Shown here: positions 49,692 to 58,253 of the stretch, piece by piece
Layout of the letters: the number at the start of each line of letters is the position of its first letter
Position numbering within the stretch: the stretch's first letter is position 1
Assembly (NCBI RefSeq): GCF_040545875.1
Contig: NZ_JBEPMR010000010.1
Direction: 5' to 3' (one strand)
From: Faecalicatena_A orotica
GTDB lineage: Bacteria > Bacillota > Clostridia > Lachnospirales > Lachnospiraceae
Length of the DNA stretch: 64,000 nucleotides
Notes under the pieces: model-generated
Databases searched by the model: none
Told to the model about the DNA's origin: nothing
The model's input: only the letters and a program-made list of their open reading frames with translations
Made by a program: the position numbers and the translations under genes

Positions 49692-50229
49692 GCTTGATTA
49701 CACCAAATTTGCTGAAAGGCCAGATCCGTATCCATGCCCTTCCCAGCAGATCCTTCCTGTGCAGTTTGCCCACATTTTCCTGACGGCTGTCCGCGCTGTG
49801 GTTTCTGTTATCTCCAAGTACAAAATATTCATCATCACCGAGTGTGATCGGCTCTCCCGCGATTCCGGGATCCAGCATCTCTTCATTACCGTAATGTTCA
49901 TCCAGTTCCTGCCCGTCAATATAAACCTTGCCGTCCATTACCTGTACAGTCTCACCCGGAAGGCCGATGATTCTCTTAATGTAATATGTATTGTCCTCAT
50001 ACTGATAAGGAAATACAATAATCTCGTACCGCTTCGGGTCTCTAAAACGGAAGGAAATCTTATCCACAATCAGGTTATCCCCGTCTGAAAGTGTCGTTTC
50101 CATAGAAGAACCGCTGACACGTGTCCGCTGCCCTACAAATGTAATGATAAGGTAGGTGAGCCCTACAATAATCAGTATATATACAATCCAGCCCAGAAGT
50201 TCCCTTAAAATGCTTCTCTCCTGCTCCAT
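49684..50229 (-). CDS. lepB: Signal peptidase I (second copy)
   Basis: A 181-residue type I signal peptidase with one membrane helix (residues ~14-30). The catalytic Ser lies in 'VSGSSMETTLSDGD', the Lys in 'TYYIKRIIGLPGE', and box E is 'VLGDNRNHSADSR'. It cleaves Sec/Tat signal peptides at the outer membrane face. It is the smaller of two signal peptidases in this block, encoded after rbgA; the other is encoded directly after rplS. RBS GGATAGG precedes the ATG. Confidence 0.94.
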   Translation of the reverse strand: MEQERSILRELLGWIVYILIIVGLTYLIITFVGQRTRVSGSSMETTLSDGDNLIVDKISFRFRDPKRYEIIVFPYQYEDNTYYIKRIIGLPGETVQVMDGKVYIDGQELDEHYGNEEMLDPGIAGEPITLGDDEYFVLGDNRNHSADSRQENVGKLHRKDLLGRAWIRIWPFSKFGVIKHE

Positions 50230-50262
50230 ATCCTATCCTTCTTTCCAGTATCTCTTCTTATC

Positions 50263-51114
50263 TTATGCATAATCTTCAGGAAATTCAAGTGTAATTTTTC
50301 CCAATCTGCCGTTTCTGAAATCATCCAGCAGGATCTTTGCGGCTTTTTCTGTATCCAGTTCATTGCCCCTTACCAGACAATGGCGGCTTTCGGCAATGGA
50401 TCTCAGGCATTCAAAATGATCTTCCGCTTCTTCTATCTGATACTTGTCCTTCAAAATTCCAGTGTATTTTTCCTTCAAAAATCCGATCAGCTCCATAGCC
50501 AGTTCTTCCGTGTTCAGAATCTCGTCCTTAATAGATCCGATAAATGCAAGGCGGAGTCCGACTGTCTGGTCTTCAAACTTAGGCCAGAGAATCCCCGGTG
50601 TATCCAGCAGCTCTACATTTTTATTCAGGCGTATCCACTGCTTTCCCTTCGTCACTCCCGGCTTATTCCCGGTCTTAGTACAGGCCTTTCCTGCCAGTGC
50701 ATTGATAAACGTAGACTTTCCGACATTCGGTATCCCGACTACCATCGCCCTTACCGGACGGTTCAGGATCCCGCGTTTTCTGTCTCTCTCAATCTTTTCT
50801 TTACACGCCTCCTGAATGACGCCTTGTATGGACTTCACCCCTCCGCCTTTTCTGGAATTCACTTTCAGAACAGAATATCCCTTTCCCTTAAAATACTCCG
50901 CCCAGGCATCATTCCATTTTTCTTCCGCCAGGTCTGATTTGTTAAGCAGGATTAATCTTGCCTTATTCTTTCCCAGCTCATCTATCTCCGGATTTCTGCT
51001 GCTCACCGGAATCCGCGCGTCGACCAGTTCGATCACTAGGTCGATCAGCTTTATATTCTCCTGCATCATGCGTTTGGCCTTCGTCATATGACCCGGGTAC
51101 CATTGAAAATGCAT
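50263..51114 (-). CDS. rbgA: Ribosome biogenesis GTPase YlqF/RbgA
   Basis: A 283-residue circularly permuted GTPase needed for late 50S assembly. The motif order is characteristic: N-terminal 'QWYPGHMTKAKRMM', G4 'LLNKSDLAEE', then G1 'GIPNVGKSTFINAL', G2 region 'GNKPGVTKGKQW' and G3 'LLDTPGILWPKF'. The C-terminal helical domain binds rRNA. AGGAGG lies upstream of the ATG. Encoded between the two signal peptidase genes, a normal order in Clostridia. Confidence 0.95.
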   Translation of the reverse strand: MHFQWYPGHMTKAKRMMQENIKLIDLVIELVDARIPVSSRNPEIDELGKNKARLILLNKSDLAEEKWNDAWAEYFKGKGYSVLKVNSRKGGGVKSIQGVIQEACKEKIERDRKRGILNRPVRAMVVGIPNVGKSTFINALAGKACTKTGNKPGVTKGKQWIRLNKNVELLDTPGILWPKFEDQTVGLRLAFIGSIKDEILNTEELAMELIGFLKEKYTGILKDKYQIEEAEDHFECLRSIAESRHCLVRGNELDTEKAAKILLDDFRNGRLGKITLEFPEDYA

Positions 51115-51127
51115 GTTATTTCCTCCT

Positions 51128-51793
51128 TTATCTCTTCACGAAGCCGAAATCTGATCCAAAACTTGCTACGAACCAGACCTTGCCATATATCTCACTTCTC
51201 TTAACATTCCCGATATCAGCCATACGGCTGTCATCACTGCTTAAATGATTATCTCCCAGGACAAAATATTCTGTCCCGTCCAATATAACAGGCTCTTCCG
51301 CGATGCCTGCTTCCTCGATATCCTCTGCGAAAATATGTTCCAGTGTCTCGGTGCCGTTGATATAGATGCTCCCGTCCTTAATCTGCACCGTCTCACCCGG
51401 AAGCCCTACAACTCTTTTGATGGAATAATGGGTATTCTCATTTCCGTTGGGCTTAAATGCAATGATATCCCCCCGCTTTGGTTTACTGGCATTATAGATC
51501 AGCCGGTTCACCAGAACAACATCCCCGTTCTGCAGAACAGGTTTCATCGAATCCCCAGCATTGCTGACACGCTGTCCAAAAAACCATACAAGCACGAAAG
51601 CAATCATACAGGTAATTGCAATCTGAACCGTCCAGTTCACGACTGCAGCCGCTTTCTGTCGCTGAGCCTTAGTCTTTTCCTTACGGAAACGCAGCTGCGG
51701 CTTGCCGGTCTCAAACCTGAGCCCCTGCTTTTTCATTTTCTGTTTTTTTCTTGCCTGCTTCCGGCGCCTCTTACGAAAATTCAAATCCTGCAT
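51128..51793 (-). CDS. lepB: Signal peptidase I (first copy)
   Basis: A 221-residue signal peptidase with a strongly basic ~40-residue cytoplasmic extension ('RKRRRKQARKKQKMKKQG'), one membrane helix (~residues 52-72), catalytic Ser in 'SNAGDSMKPVLQNGD', Lys in 'THYSIKRVVGLPGE' and box E 'VLGDNHLSSDDSR'. The Ser motif has Ala-Gly-Asp-Ser where Ser-Gly-x-Ser is usual. It is encoded 83 nt after rplS, beyond the rplS terminator, and 13 nt before rbgA. Confidence 0.93.
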   Translation of the reverse strand: MQDLNFRKRRRKQARKKQKMKKQGLRFETGKPQLRFRKEKTKAQRQKAAAVVNWTVQIAITCMIAFVLVWFFGQRVSNAGDSMKPVLQNGDVVLVNRLIYNASKPKRGDIIAFKPNGNENTHYSIKRVVGLPGETVQIKDGSIYINGTETLEHIFAEDIEEAGIAEEPVILDGTEYFVLGDNHLSSDDSRMADIGNVKRSEIYGKVWFVASFGSDFGFVKR

Positions 51794-51837
51794 ATATTTT
51801 CCTCATAATTACATTTATACCTTCTTAAAAGATAAAA

Positions 51838-51865
51838 GGGACAATATACATGTTGTACTTGTCCC
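51838..51865 (-). terminator. Terminator after rplS
   Basis: GGGACAA / TTGTCCC stem (51838-51844 and 51859-51865), with partial inner pairing, followed on the minus strand by UUUUAUCUUUU. It probably reduces transcription into lepB. Confidence 0.75.
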
Positions 51866-51876
51866 TCTCAATGTTA

Positions 51877-52224
51877 CTATTTTACTAATTCTTTTACCTT
51901 AGCTCTCTTACCAACACGGTCTCTTAAGTAGTTCAGTTTAGCTCTTCTTACTTTACCTCTTCTGATTACTTCTACCTTTTCAACGTTTGGTGAGTGTAAC
52001 GGCCAAGTCTTCTCAACACCGATACCGTTAGAATTCTTTCTAACTGTGAAAGTAGCTCTTGTGCTTCCACCCTGTTTCTTCAGGACTGTTCCTTCAAAAA
52101 CCTGAATTCTTTCACGGTTACCCTCTTTAATTTTAGCGTATACTTTTACAGTATCACCAACATTAAATTCCGGTGCATTTTCCTTTAACTGCTCTGCTTC
52201 GATTTTTCTGATAATATCATTCAT
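51877..52224 (-). CDS. rplS: 50S ribosomal protein L19
   Basis: A 115-residue ribosomal protein at the 30S-50S interface. 'FNVGDTVKVYAKIKEGNRER', 'VFEGTVLKKQGG', 'FTVRKNSNGIGVEKTWPLHS' and 'RGKVRRAKLNYLRDRVGK' match L19 closely. AAGGAGGT precedes the ATG. The leader (52225-52338) can form a small CAGAC / GTCTG hairpin near 52263-52283, possibly the L19 leader structure seen in Bacillota; this is not secure. Confidence 0.97.
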   Translation of the reverse strand: MNDIIRKIEAEQLKENAPEFNVGDTVKVYAKIKEGNRERIQVFEGTVLKKQGGSTRATFTVRKNSNGIGVEKTWPLHSPNVEKVEVIRRGKVRRAKLNYLRDRVGKRAKVKELVK

Positions 52225-52338
52225 TGTGTGACCTCCTTAATATTTAGACGTTCTTAATGCCTGTCAGCAGACTTATCTGGTGTCTGTCGGACCTTTTGCG
52301 CATCAGAGGACCATCGCTTTTCATTTCACAACTGTTGT

Positions 52339-52367
52339 ATTCTACCATACTTTCATCGAAGATTCAA
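52339..52367 (-). promoter_or_regulatory. Promoter of rplS
   Basis: Minus-strand TTGAAT (52362-52367) and TAGAAT (52339-52344), 17-bp spacing. The transcript leader is about 105 nt. Confidence 0.75.
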
Positions 52368-52369
52368 GC

Positions 52370-52539
52370 AGAATTTACTATTTAATTACAGTCCACAAAA
52401 ATTTTAATATGCATTTCTTCAAAATATCTTTTCATAGAAGAATATCTACAATTAGATAGTATATAGAGATATTATTCGTAAACTATTAGATATAAAATCA
52501 GAAAGGCCATTAACGTTATATAGAATATTTTAAGAAAAA
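52370..52539. other. AT-rich intergenic stretch without recognised features
   Basis: Between the rplS promoter and the terminator of the secreted-protein gene the sequence is very AT-rich, with no open frame, repeat or structure I can support. Confidence 0.6.
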
Positions 52540-52561
52540 CAGTGGCTCATATAAGCCACTG
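52540..52561 (-). terminator. Terminator of the secreted-protein gene
   Basis: CAGTGGCT / AGCCACTG stem with 6-nt loop, followed on the minus strand by five U. It lies 143 nt past the stop codon at 52705; nothing else is seen in that interval. Confidence 0.8.
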
Positions 52562-52704
52562 CCTCCCCTGTTCAGAATCTTTATTTTCTAACATCATTTC
52601 ATTTCTCATTGCAGTAATAATCTCTCACATAATTACTGTATTTAAAAGTATTATGTTTAAGCTTCTGCAATTAGTCACAAAAACAAAACCTCATATCTTT
52701 TCTT

Positions 52705-53385
52705 TTAGCTAACGCTTACGGAAACTTTAATTGCCCCATAAGATACCTTAGTTGTCAGTAGATATTTTGCTGCGTAATAACCATCTGAGTAAAGCGAAGC
52801 GTTTCCTGCCACTTCTGCTGCTGAAGACGCTGTTTGTGTTTGTCTTACATAATATGAACTTCCAGCAGAAAAATAAGCATATTGCCCTCCCCATAAAGGA
52901 TTTGCCGCTGACAAATTATGGATTTGGCTATAATTTGTTCCTAACGCAGTATATAGCGTATAAGTATATCCAAATGCAGCCGCTCCTGATGAGTAATATG
53001 ATCTGTATGAAGATGCAAGAACTTCATACCCTGCTCCTAGGCCTACTGCTAATGACATTTCACCAGTTTTTTCATATCCATATGCTCCATAAGAACCATT
53101 ATCATAAATGTTTAGCCAGCATTCACCCGTCTCATATTCTGCACTATAGGTTTCCATTACTTGTGGTGTATTTTCAGAAAAGGTTCTTTTACCAGATTTA
53201 TCTTTATACCCCTCAACAAATCCATTTTCCTTTATTGGAATATCAGGAAATAATTCTTTTAATTTGGAATACGATATACCAACATTATTATCACAATTAA
53301 TACTAAAATCACTAGCATTAACTGTTATGCTTATTGAAAACGCTAAAATAAATACCAATACAGAACTAAAAATTTTCTTTTTCAT
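52705..53385 (-). CDS. Secreted Tyr/Ala/Ser-rich protein of unknown function
   Basis: A 226-residue protein with a clear Sec signal peptide ('KIFSSVLVFILAFSISITVN', probable cleavage after Val-Asn-Ala). The first ~75 mature residues include 'NVGISYSKLKELFPDIPIKE'. The C-terminal ~130 residues are rich in Tyr, Gly, Ala and Ser, with repeated aromatic dipeptides ('SYRSYYSSGAAAFGYTYTLY', 'GGQYAYFSAGSSYYV'), like small beta-barrel or amyloid-type surface proteins. No Cys pair, anchor or known family is seen. GGAGGTAG precedes the ATG. It is the second gene of an AT-rich two-gene unit. Confidence 0.7.
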   Translation of the reverse strand: MKKKIFSSVLVFILAFSISITVNASDFSINCDNNVGISYSKLKELFPDIPIKENGFVEGYKDKSGKRTFSENTPQVMETYSAEYETGECWLNIYDNGSYGAYGYEKTGEMSLAVGLGAGYEVLASSYRSYYSSGAAAFGYTYTLYTALGTNYSQIHNLSAANPLWGGQYAYFSAGSSYYVRQTQTASSAAEVAGNASLYSDGYYAAKYLLTTKVSYGAIKVSVSVS

Positions 53386-53419
53386 ACCACTACCTCCGCC
53401 AAACTTAATTCTATCTTAC

Positions 53420-54157
53420 TTATCCTTCTTCATTAAATAATAGAATTTCAAATATCATTTTAACACTGTGCAAATCGGAACTATCAGAAATTCTCTTTTC
53501 TGCTTCTTTCTGGCTGATTCCCTCGTTCATAAGCTTTGCCACTTCCGTTGCTCTGGCATAATCTTCATTATCGTATAGAATTTTCGTAACCATTTTTTTG
53601 TTGGGATCCACATAATATTCCAAATGAATCGTACATGGTAACTTAATCGTTTTTTTATCTCCTACGTAAACCATCGTATCTTCATACTCGGCTATAAATA
53701 CCAGATTATTGATCCCCTTTACCTTTTCAGTATGACTAAAATTAAATAACAGCCCTTCTTTTGAGTATAAGTCAGCATATCTGCGTCCACTTCTTTTACC
53801 GGTTAACCATGTAGGATTTCCATCTGAATCCGTACGAATCTTCCTGTCGTAGAAAAATTCACCTTCCTTTTCATAATAGTTTGCTTCCAGTAATTCAATC
53901 TTCCCGGTTGGATCCTCAATAAGTATTTCATGCTGTTGGTATGGTTCATAAACAACATTTCCCTTATAAACCGCTATCATTTTACTCTTACCATTCTCTA
54001 TTTCATAGTTGGTAACTATATAATCATAATTGCTCTTAAGAAAATCAGCCAAAATATCCGATGCAGTATTTCGTTGCTGACATTTTAATGCATACACAGA
54101 AATCAAAGCTATCATTGCTAAAATTGCAACTAATGATACAATTCTTTTATTTCTCAA
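53420..54157 (-). CDS. Membrane-anchored exported protein of unknown function
   Basis: A 245-residue protein with one N-terminal membrane anchor ('RIVSLVAILAMIALISVYAL') and an extracellular domain with beta-rich segments ('MIAVYKGNVVYEPYQQHEIL', 'CTIHLEYYVDPNKKMVTKIL'). The C-terminal end is a helical charged stretch ('AKLMNEGISQKEAEKRI'). Start is TTG 54157, using GAGGTGA; a GTG three codons earlier is part of that site. It is encoded 34 nt upstream of the secreted Tyr-rich protein, sharing its promoter (54241-54270). The pairing suggests a joint function, perhaps a chaperone or receptor for the secreted protein; nothing proves it. Confidence 0.68.
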   Translation of the reverse strand: MRNKRIVSLVAILAMIALISVYALKCQQRNTASDILADFLKSNYDYIVTNYEIENGKSKMIAVYKGNVVYEPYQQHEILIEDPTGKIELLEANYYEKEGEFFYDRKIRTDSDGNPTWLTGKRSGRRYADLYSKEGLLFNFSHTEKVKGINNLVFIAEYEDTMVYVGDKKTIKLPCTIHLEYYVDPNKKMVTKILYDNEDYARATEVAKLMNEGISQKEAEKRISDSSDLHSVKMIFEILLFNEEG

Positions 54158-54240
54158 AATAATCACCTCACACTCCCTATTTTATTATATATTTATTTCA
54201 TTGGTATCACCTCTTTCTTATCGTATTTGTTTTCTAATTA

Positions 54241-54270
54241 ACTATATCACATTTATAAGAATTCTGTCTA
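54241..54270 (-). promoter_or_regulatory. Promoter of the two-gene exported-protein unit
   Basis: Minus-strand TAGACA (54265-54270) and TATAGT (54241-54246) with 18-bp spacing in AT-rich sequence. Confidence 0.55.
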
Positions 54271-54341
54271 TTGACTATTTTTATCTTTTAATTCTGATAA
54301 TCATTTTATTGTTTTACACACCCACACCATCTATTAATGGC

Positions 54342-54380
54342 AAATCCGATGCTACATAATCAAACTACAGCATCGGATTT
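54342..54380 (+). repeat. Hairpin, left copy of an inverted pair flanking the Rpn fragment
   Basis: AAATCCGATGCT / AGCATCGGATTT, perfect 12-bp stem with 15-nt loop, followed by TTCTG on the plus strand. An inverted, closely related hairpin lies at 55305-55342. Either may act as a terminator. Confidence 0.65.
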
Positions 54381-54431
54381 TTCTGTATCTTTCGATTTAG
54401 GAGGATATCTGCAATTAAAAAATGGCAGAAA

Positions 54432-55115
54432 CTACTCCAATATTTGCTTCACTTTGTCTATACTGATATTGCAAAGACCGGCAATTTCTTCCGGTGATTT
54501 ACCCTGCATATATAGCTTGAAGACTTGGCGGGTACGGCGTTCACCTTCCTGTTCTCCCAACTCCTTGCCCCTGCGTAACCCAATCTCTTCTCCAACTTTG
54601 CGTCCGATCTCTTCCCCAGCTTTAATTCCTCTCTTTTCAGCGCTGCTGATCTGGGTATTATAATCCTTCAATGCCTTTTCCCTGGCCTCGTATTCCAGCC
54701 GTTTCTGCTCGTCAGCACTCAGATTGAGTAATGTATTGTATGCTTCATCGAAATATTCGTTAGTTTTAGCCATATTCTGAAATTCCTCCTTGTTTTTGCT
54801 GCTGAAGAACCTCATCCATGCAAGAACATCTTCTCCGGTCTTAACCTCAGGAGGCAGTTTTTTCAGCTCCAGTATCTGAAGTTCCATTTTATCGGAATAC
54901 AGTTGTGATGTCTGATCATCCCGGAAATGAATCCTGCGGTAACACTTGTTGTCATTCGGAAAATGGATGAAGTCTAAAATACTTACATGGATACACTTCT
55001 GCAACTTTTCATAGGACTCGCCTTTACGGATCTGGCTGTCAAACATCTTACTAAGATAGAACAAGGCGCGTTCATCCCAGTATTCAAAGTGTTTGACCTG
55101 CATTTCCATGTTCAT
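54432..55115 (-). pseudogene. 5'-truncated Rpn family nuclease/putative transposase (PDDEXK_2)
   Basis: The 227-residue open frame matches the middle and C-terminal part of Rpn-type recombination-promoting nucleases: 'MEMQVKHFEYWDERALFYLS', 'KCIHVSILDFIHFPND', and the usual coiled tail with repeated Gly-Glu-Glu-Ile-Gly ('AGEEIGRKVGEEIGLRRGKE'). Full-length members have about 60-70 further N-terminal residues with the first catalytic aspartates. The reading frame continues upstream as SEELKDGTQMN, the natural family context, but meets a TGA within about 12 codons and has no start codon or ribosome-binding site. The N-terminal half is missing, so it is a remnant. It is bracketed by inverted hairpins. 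Confidence 0.78.
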
Positions 55116-55304
55116 CTGCGTCCCGTCTTTAAGTTCTTCTGATTTATTATTATCATATCATGAAATACAGATATGTAAAAGACAGGAATACCTTCAAAAT
55201 GTAGTGTTTTTATTTTTTTCTGCGGTTCTAAATAAGTAATTAATTGGGTAAACCGGCGAACTGCCGATTGAAAAATGAAAGGTGAAAATTGAAAGACACA
55301 GAAA

Positions 55305-55342
55305 AACCCGATACCGCAGCTCAATCATGCAGCATCGGATTC
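55305..55342 (-). terminator. Hairpin, right copy of the inverted pair; terminator of the sugar operon
   Basis: On the minus strand AATCCGATGCTGC pairs with GCGGTATCGGGTT (one or two wobbles) and is followed by TTTCTG. It lies 35 nt past the FGGY kinase stop. Sequence and orientation mirror the hairpin at 54342-54380. Between 55116 and 55304 I see only the degraded upstream frame of the Rpn fragment. Confidence 0.7.
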
Positions 55343-55376
55343 CCCATTTACTATTTGCCCCTCTTCCCTCGTTATG

Positions 55377-56889
55377 TTACATTTTATGAAAAACAGGTTT
55401 CAGGCATCCATAAAGACTTTTATACACCTGATACTGCTCCTGATACCTGCCCGACTGCTCTTCCCTTGGCCGGTAACTCATGCCCGGCCTTACCATCTGT
55501 TTTACTGCCTGTTCAATGGTATCGTATATTCCTGCCCCGACAGCAGCCAGAACAGCGCTGCCTAAGCAGCCTGCTTCCTTGCATTCCAGTGTCTCGACCG
55601 TCAGCCCGGTAACATCCGCCTTCGTCTGGAGCCACAGGGGTGAACGTGCTCCTCCGCCGGTGGCCCGCAGGCCTTGGATTGGAATCCCTGACTTCCCCAT
55701 CGTTTCTATATTGAACTTCAGTTCATAACATAAACTGTCCAGAATCCCCTTCAATATATCATGCCGGGTGCTTGAAAGCGTTAATCCCACAATAGCACCT
55801 TTGCTTTCCATATCGCACAAAGGTGTCCCGCTGCCGTTAAAATATGGCAGCACTAATATCGGGGAAGGACCATCCGGACATTCTCTGTGCATATGTATAG
55901 AAATCCATATTCAAATGCCCAGCCTCCTCCAGTTCCCGGTATCCAAACTGGTCCCTGTACCATTGCTGCAGAATTCCGCCTGTCTGCATGTGTGCAAAGG
56001 AGAAATACTGCCCCGGTACAGCATGCACATAACAGGAATAAAAACTGTCACGCATACTCTGGCTTAAGATCGGCTCTGGAAAGGTGACCGACAGTACTTC
56101 TGCCGTGCCCGTACTGTCTAATGCCATCCGGGTATCAATTACTCCCGCCCCTAAAGCGCCTGCAGGCTGGTCATGGCAGCCCGCCACTAGCAGCGGCCTG
56201 TTATTCAGACCGATCCTGTCTGCCAATTGTGACGATAGCTTTCCTATGACATCTCCTGATTTGACAAGAGGTGAGAGCAGACTCTCTGAAATCCCCATGT
56301 TCTCCAGTATTTGCCCCGACCATTTTCCTTCTTCCAGACTATATCCCATCGAGCGGCTTGCCATTGTCAGATCCAGCACTGGTTCTCCGCCCAGTCTTTG
56401 AAAGATAAATTCTTCATACGTAATGAATCTCCATGCCTTTTCTGAGATTTCCGGTCTCTCATCCAGAAACCACATGATTTTGGCCATCATGTTAATCGGA
56501 TGCAGCGGCTGCCCTGTTACTTCATATAACTGCCGCTCGTCAAATTCCTCCCGGTATTTTTCACACTGTTTCTCCGGCCTGTAGTCCATTCCCAGCACCG
56601 CCGGGTGCAGTACTTCATAGGACCTATCTACCGGTATCACTGCATCCCCCTGAACACTCAGACTGACTGCGGCGGCATTCTGAATCCCCGCATTTTTTAC
56701 AGCCTCCTGCATACTCTCTGCTAGCAGACGGAATACCGCATCCGGATTCTGCTCTGCCTGAAAAGGTTCCTTGCAGAACACCGGGTACTCTCTGTAACCG
56801 CGTCCTAGTTCTCTGCCCTCCTGATCAAATACCACTGTTTTGCATCCCGTCGTCCCTACATCAAGCCCTAACAGATAAGCCCTGTCCAC
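55377..56889 (-). pseudogene. FGGY-family carbohydrate kinase, frameshifted
   Basis: Two overlapping frames together encode one xylulokinase-like FGGY kinase of about 500 residues. The first frame, from GTG 56889 (GGGGGG upstream), contains 'YLLGLDVGTTGCKTVVFDQE' and 'VAGCHDQPAGALGAGV' and stops at 55837. The second resumes within 'CPDGPSPILVLPYFNGSGTP', continues with 'IQGLRATGGGARSPLWLQTK' and ends at 55377. The break is at about 55878-55890, where removal of one A restores the frame. It is the last gene of the operon, 13 nt after the SAF-domain oxidoreductase. Either a recent inactivation, a sequencing error or a programmed shift; no classical slippery site is seen. Confidence 0.82.
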
Positions 56890-56902
56890 ATGAGTCCCCC
56901 CT

Positions 56903-58222
56903 TTATTGTGCCTGCACGGCAGCACTACACAACAGCTGGTCCTGCATCCGGCGAAGCTGCAACAGTACTGATGTTTCATTTAGTTCCACCATATCATATG
57001 TGATCACTTCATCTTTTTGGACATCCACCTTCATCCTTGCGCCCTTTGCAAGTCCAACTGGCAGCATATTCCCCCGTCTTGCCACATCCGCCAGTTCTAT
57101 GCTGGCACGGTAGCAGTACTCACCAATCGCATCCAGTACTTCTCCCGCCTTCAGATTTTTCTTCGCTATTGTAATACATTCACTGGTCAGGTGGTCCATC
57201 GGTTGTCCTGTAGATTCTCCATATACTGCCTCCTGCACCGCTGTTATCGGTGTCTCAATGGAACACAGATGGTAAGGCCGGTATAAGAGGTAATTTGGAC
57301 CATCCCCCATGTCTCTTTGTACCAGGCCATCAATGATCCTCTGGTTATCTGTTGTGACAACAACAAAGATACCGGGCGCTATATCACCAATCGCGAAATC
57401 TACCACGCCCTCTTTTTCCAGTATCCCGCCCTGGCTTTTAAGACTGAATACCTTCGTCAGATCCTTAACATTACATTTTGCACAATGCATTCCCCGGATA
57501 TCAGGCACAAGTCCCGTTGCATTCGATACCGCGCACATTTCAATCATGGTCTTGGAACCATCAACAAACTCAATCAGCATCCTTGGCGCCATTTTGCGTG
57601 CGGCCGCCTTATCGGCCCACTCCTTCATTCCCGGATTTGCATAAAAATCCAGCGGATTATTCTTGCCCTTCCCTGCTGCCACTACCTTGAATCCCAAAGC
57701 CTTCGCAAAACGGTATATTTCACAGATAGATCCCGGCTCGTCCCCGGCTGTCAGTGAATAGACAATCCCGGCCTGATCACACAGCTTGCGCAAAATAGGT
57801 CCGACTGTAACATCGCATTCTACGTTCATCATCACAATATGCCTTTTATAAAAAATGCATTCCATCGTAACTCTTGCCCCCATCTCCGGGGAACCCGTCG
57901 CATCAATCACTACCTGTGTCTGGCATGCCGCAACAGCCATCCGGTAATCCGCAGACGCGACCTTTTTTCCTTCTGAGACCGCTTTCTCAGCAGCTTTCAG
58001 GTCATCTGTCACTACAATGTCCCCTGCCTGATAACCTGCCTGCTGATAGCCATCCACTGCAATTGCAGGATCAATATCCACTACAATATCACATGAAATC
58101 CCCTTCATTTTACTAATCTGTGCCACAATATCCTTTCCCATCTGGCCGCAGCCAATCAGGCTGACATGGACAGGAGTCCCTTTTGCTTCCAGTTCCAGCA
58201 GCTTGCTGTCTATCTCGTACAT
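56903..58222 (-). CDS. NAD(P)-dependent oxidoreductase with C-terminal SAF domain (homoserine-dehydrogenase-like)
   Basis: A 439-residue protein. The N-terminal Rossmann fold has 'VSLIGCGQMGKDIVAQISKM' and 'VVIDATGSPEMGARV'; the centre ('GKGKNNPLDFYANPG', 'IEMCAVSNATGLVPDIRG') matches a homoserine-dehydrogenase-like group; the last ~80 residues ('GNMLPVGLAKGARMKVDVQK') are a SAF domain. This architecture is known from sugar-acid and branched-sugar catabolic clusters, where its reaction often remains undefined. It is encoded between the zinc alcohol dehydrogenase and FGGY kinase genes, so it probably oxidises, reduces or isomerises the sugar before phosphorylation. Confidence 0.78.
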   Translation of the reverse strand: MYEIDSKLLELEAKGTPVHVSLIGCGQMGKDIVAQISKMKGISCDIVVDIDPAIAVDGYQQAGYQAGDIVVTDDLKAAEKAVSEGKKVASADYRMAVAACQTQVVIDATGSPEMGARVTMECIFYKRHIVMMNVECDVTVGPILRKLCDQAGIVYSLTAGDEPGSICEIYRFAKALGFKVVAAGKGKNNPLDFYANPGMKEWADKAAARKMAPRMLIEFVDGSKTMIEMCAVSNATGLVPDIRGMHCAKCNVKDLTKVFSLKSQGGILEKEGVVDFAIGDIAPGIFVVVTTDNQRIIDGLVQRDMGDGPNYLLYRPYHLCSIETPITAVQEAVYGESTGQPMDHLTSECITIAKKNLKAGEVLDAIGEYCYRASIELADVARRGNMLPVGLAKGARMKVDVQKDEVITYDMVELNETSVLLQLRRMQDQLLCSAAVQAQ

Positions 58223-58253
58223 ATTTCTCTCCTTTCTATCCCGCTGATCCTCC

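Noticed and set aside
54193..54201. Minimal ATG-AAA-TAA frame with a good ribosome-binding site (minus strand)
   Set aside because: Two codons only; probably chance in AT-rich sequence, although a leader role cannot be excluded.
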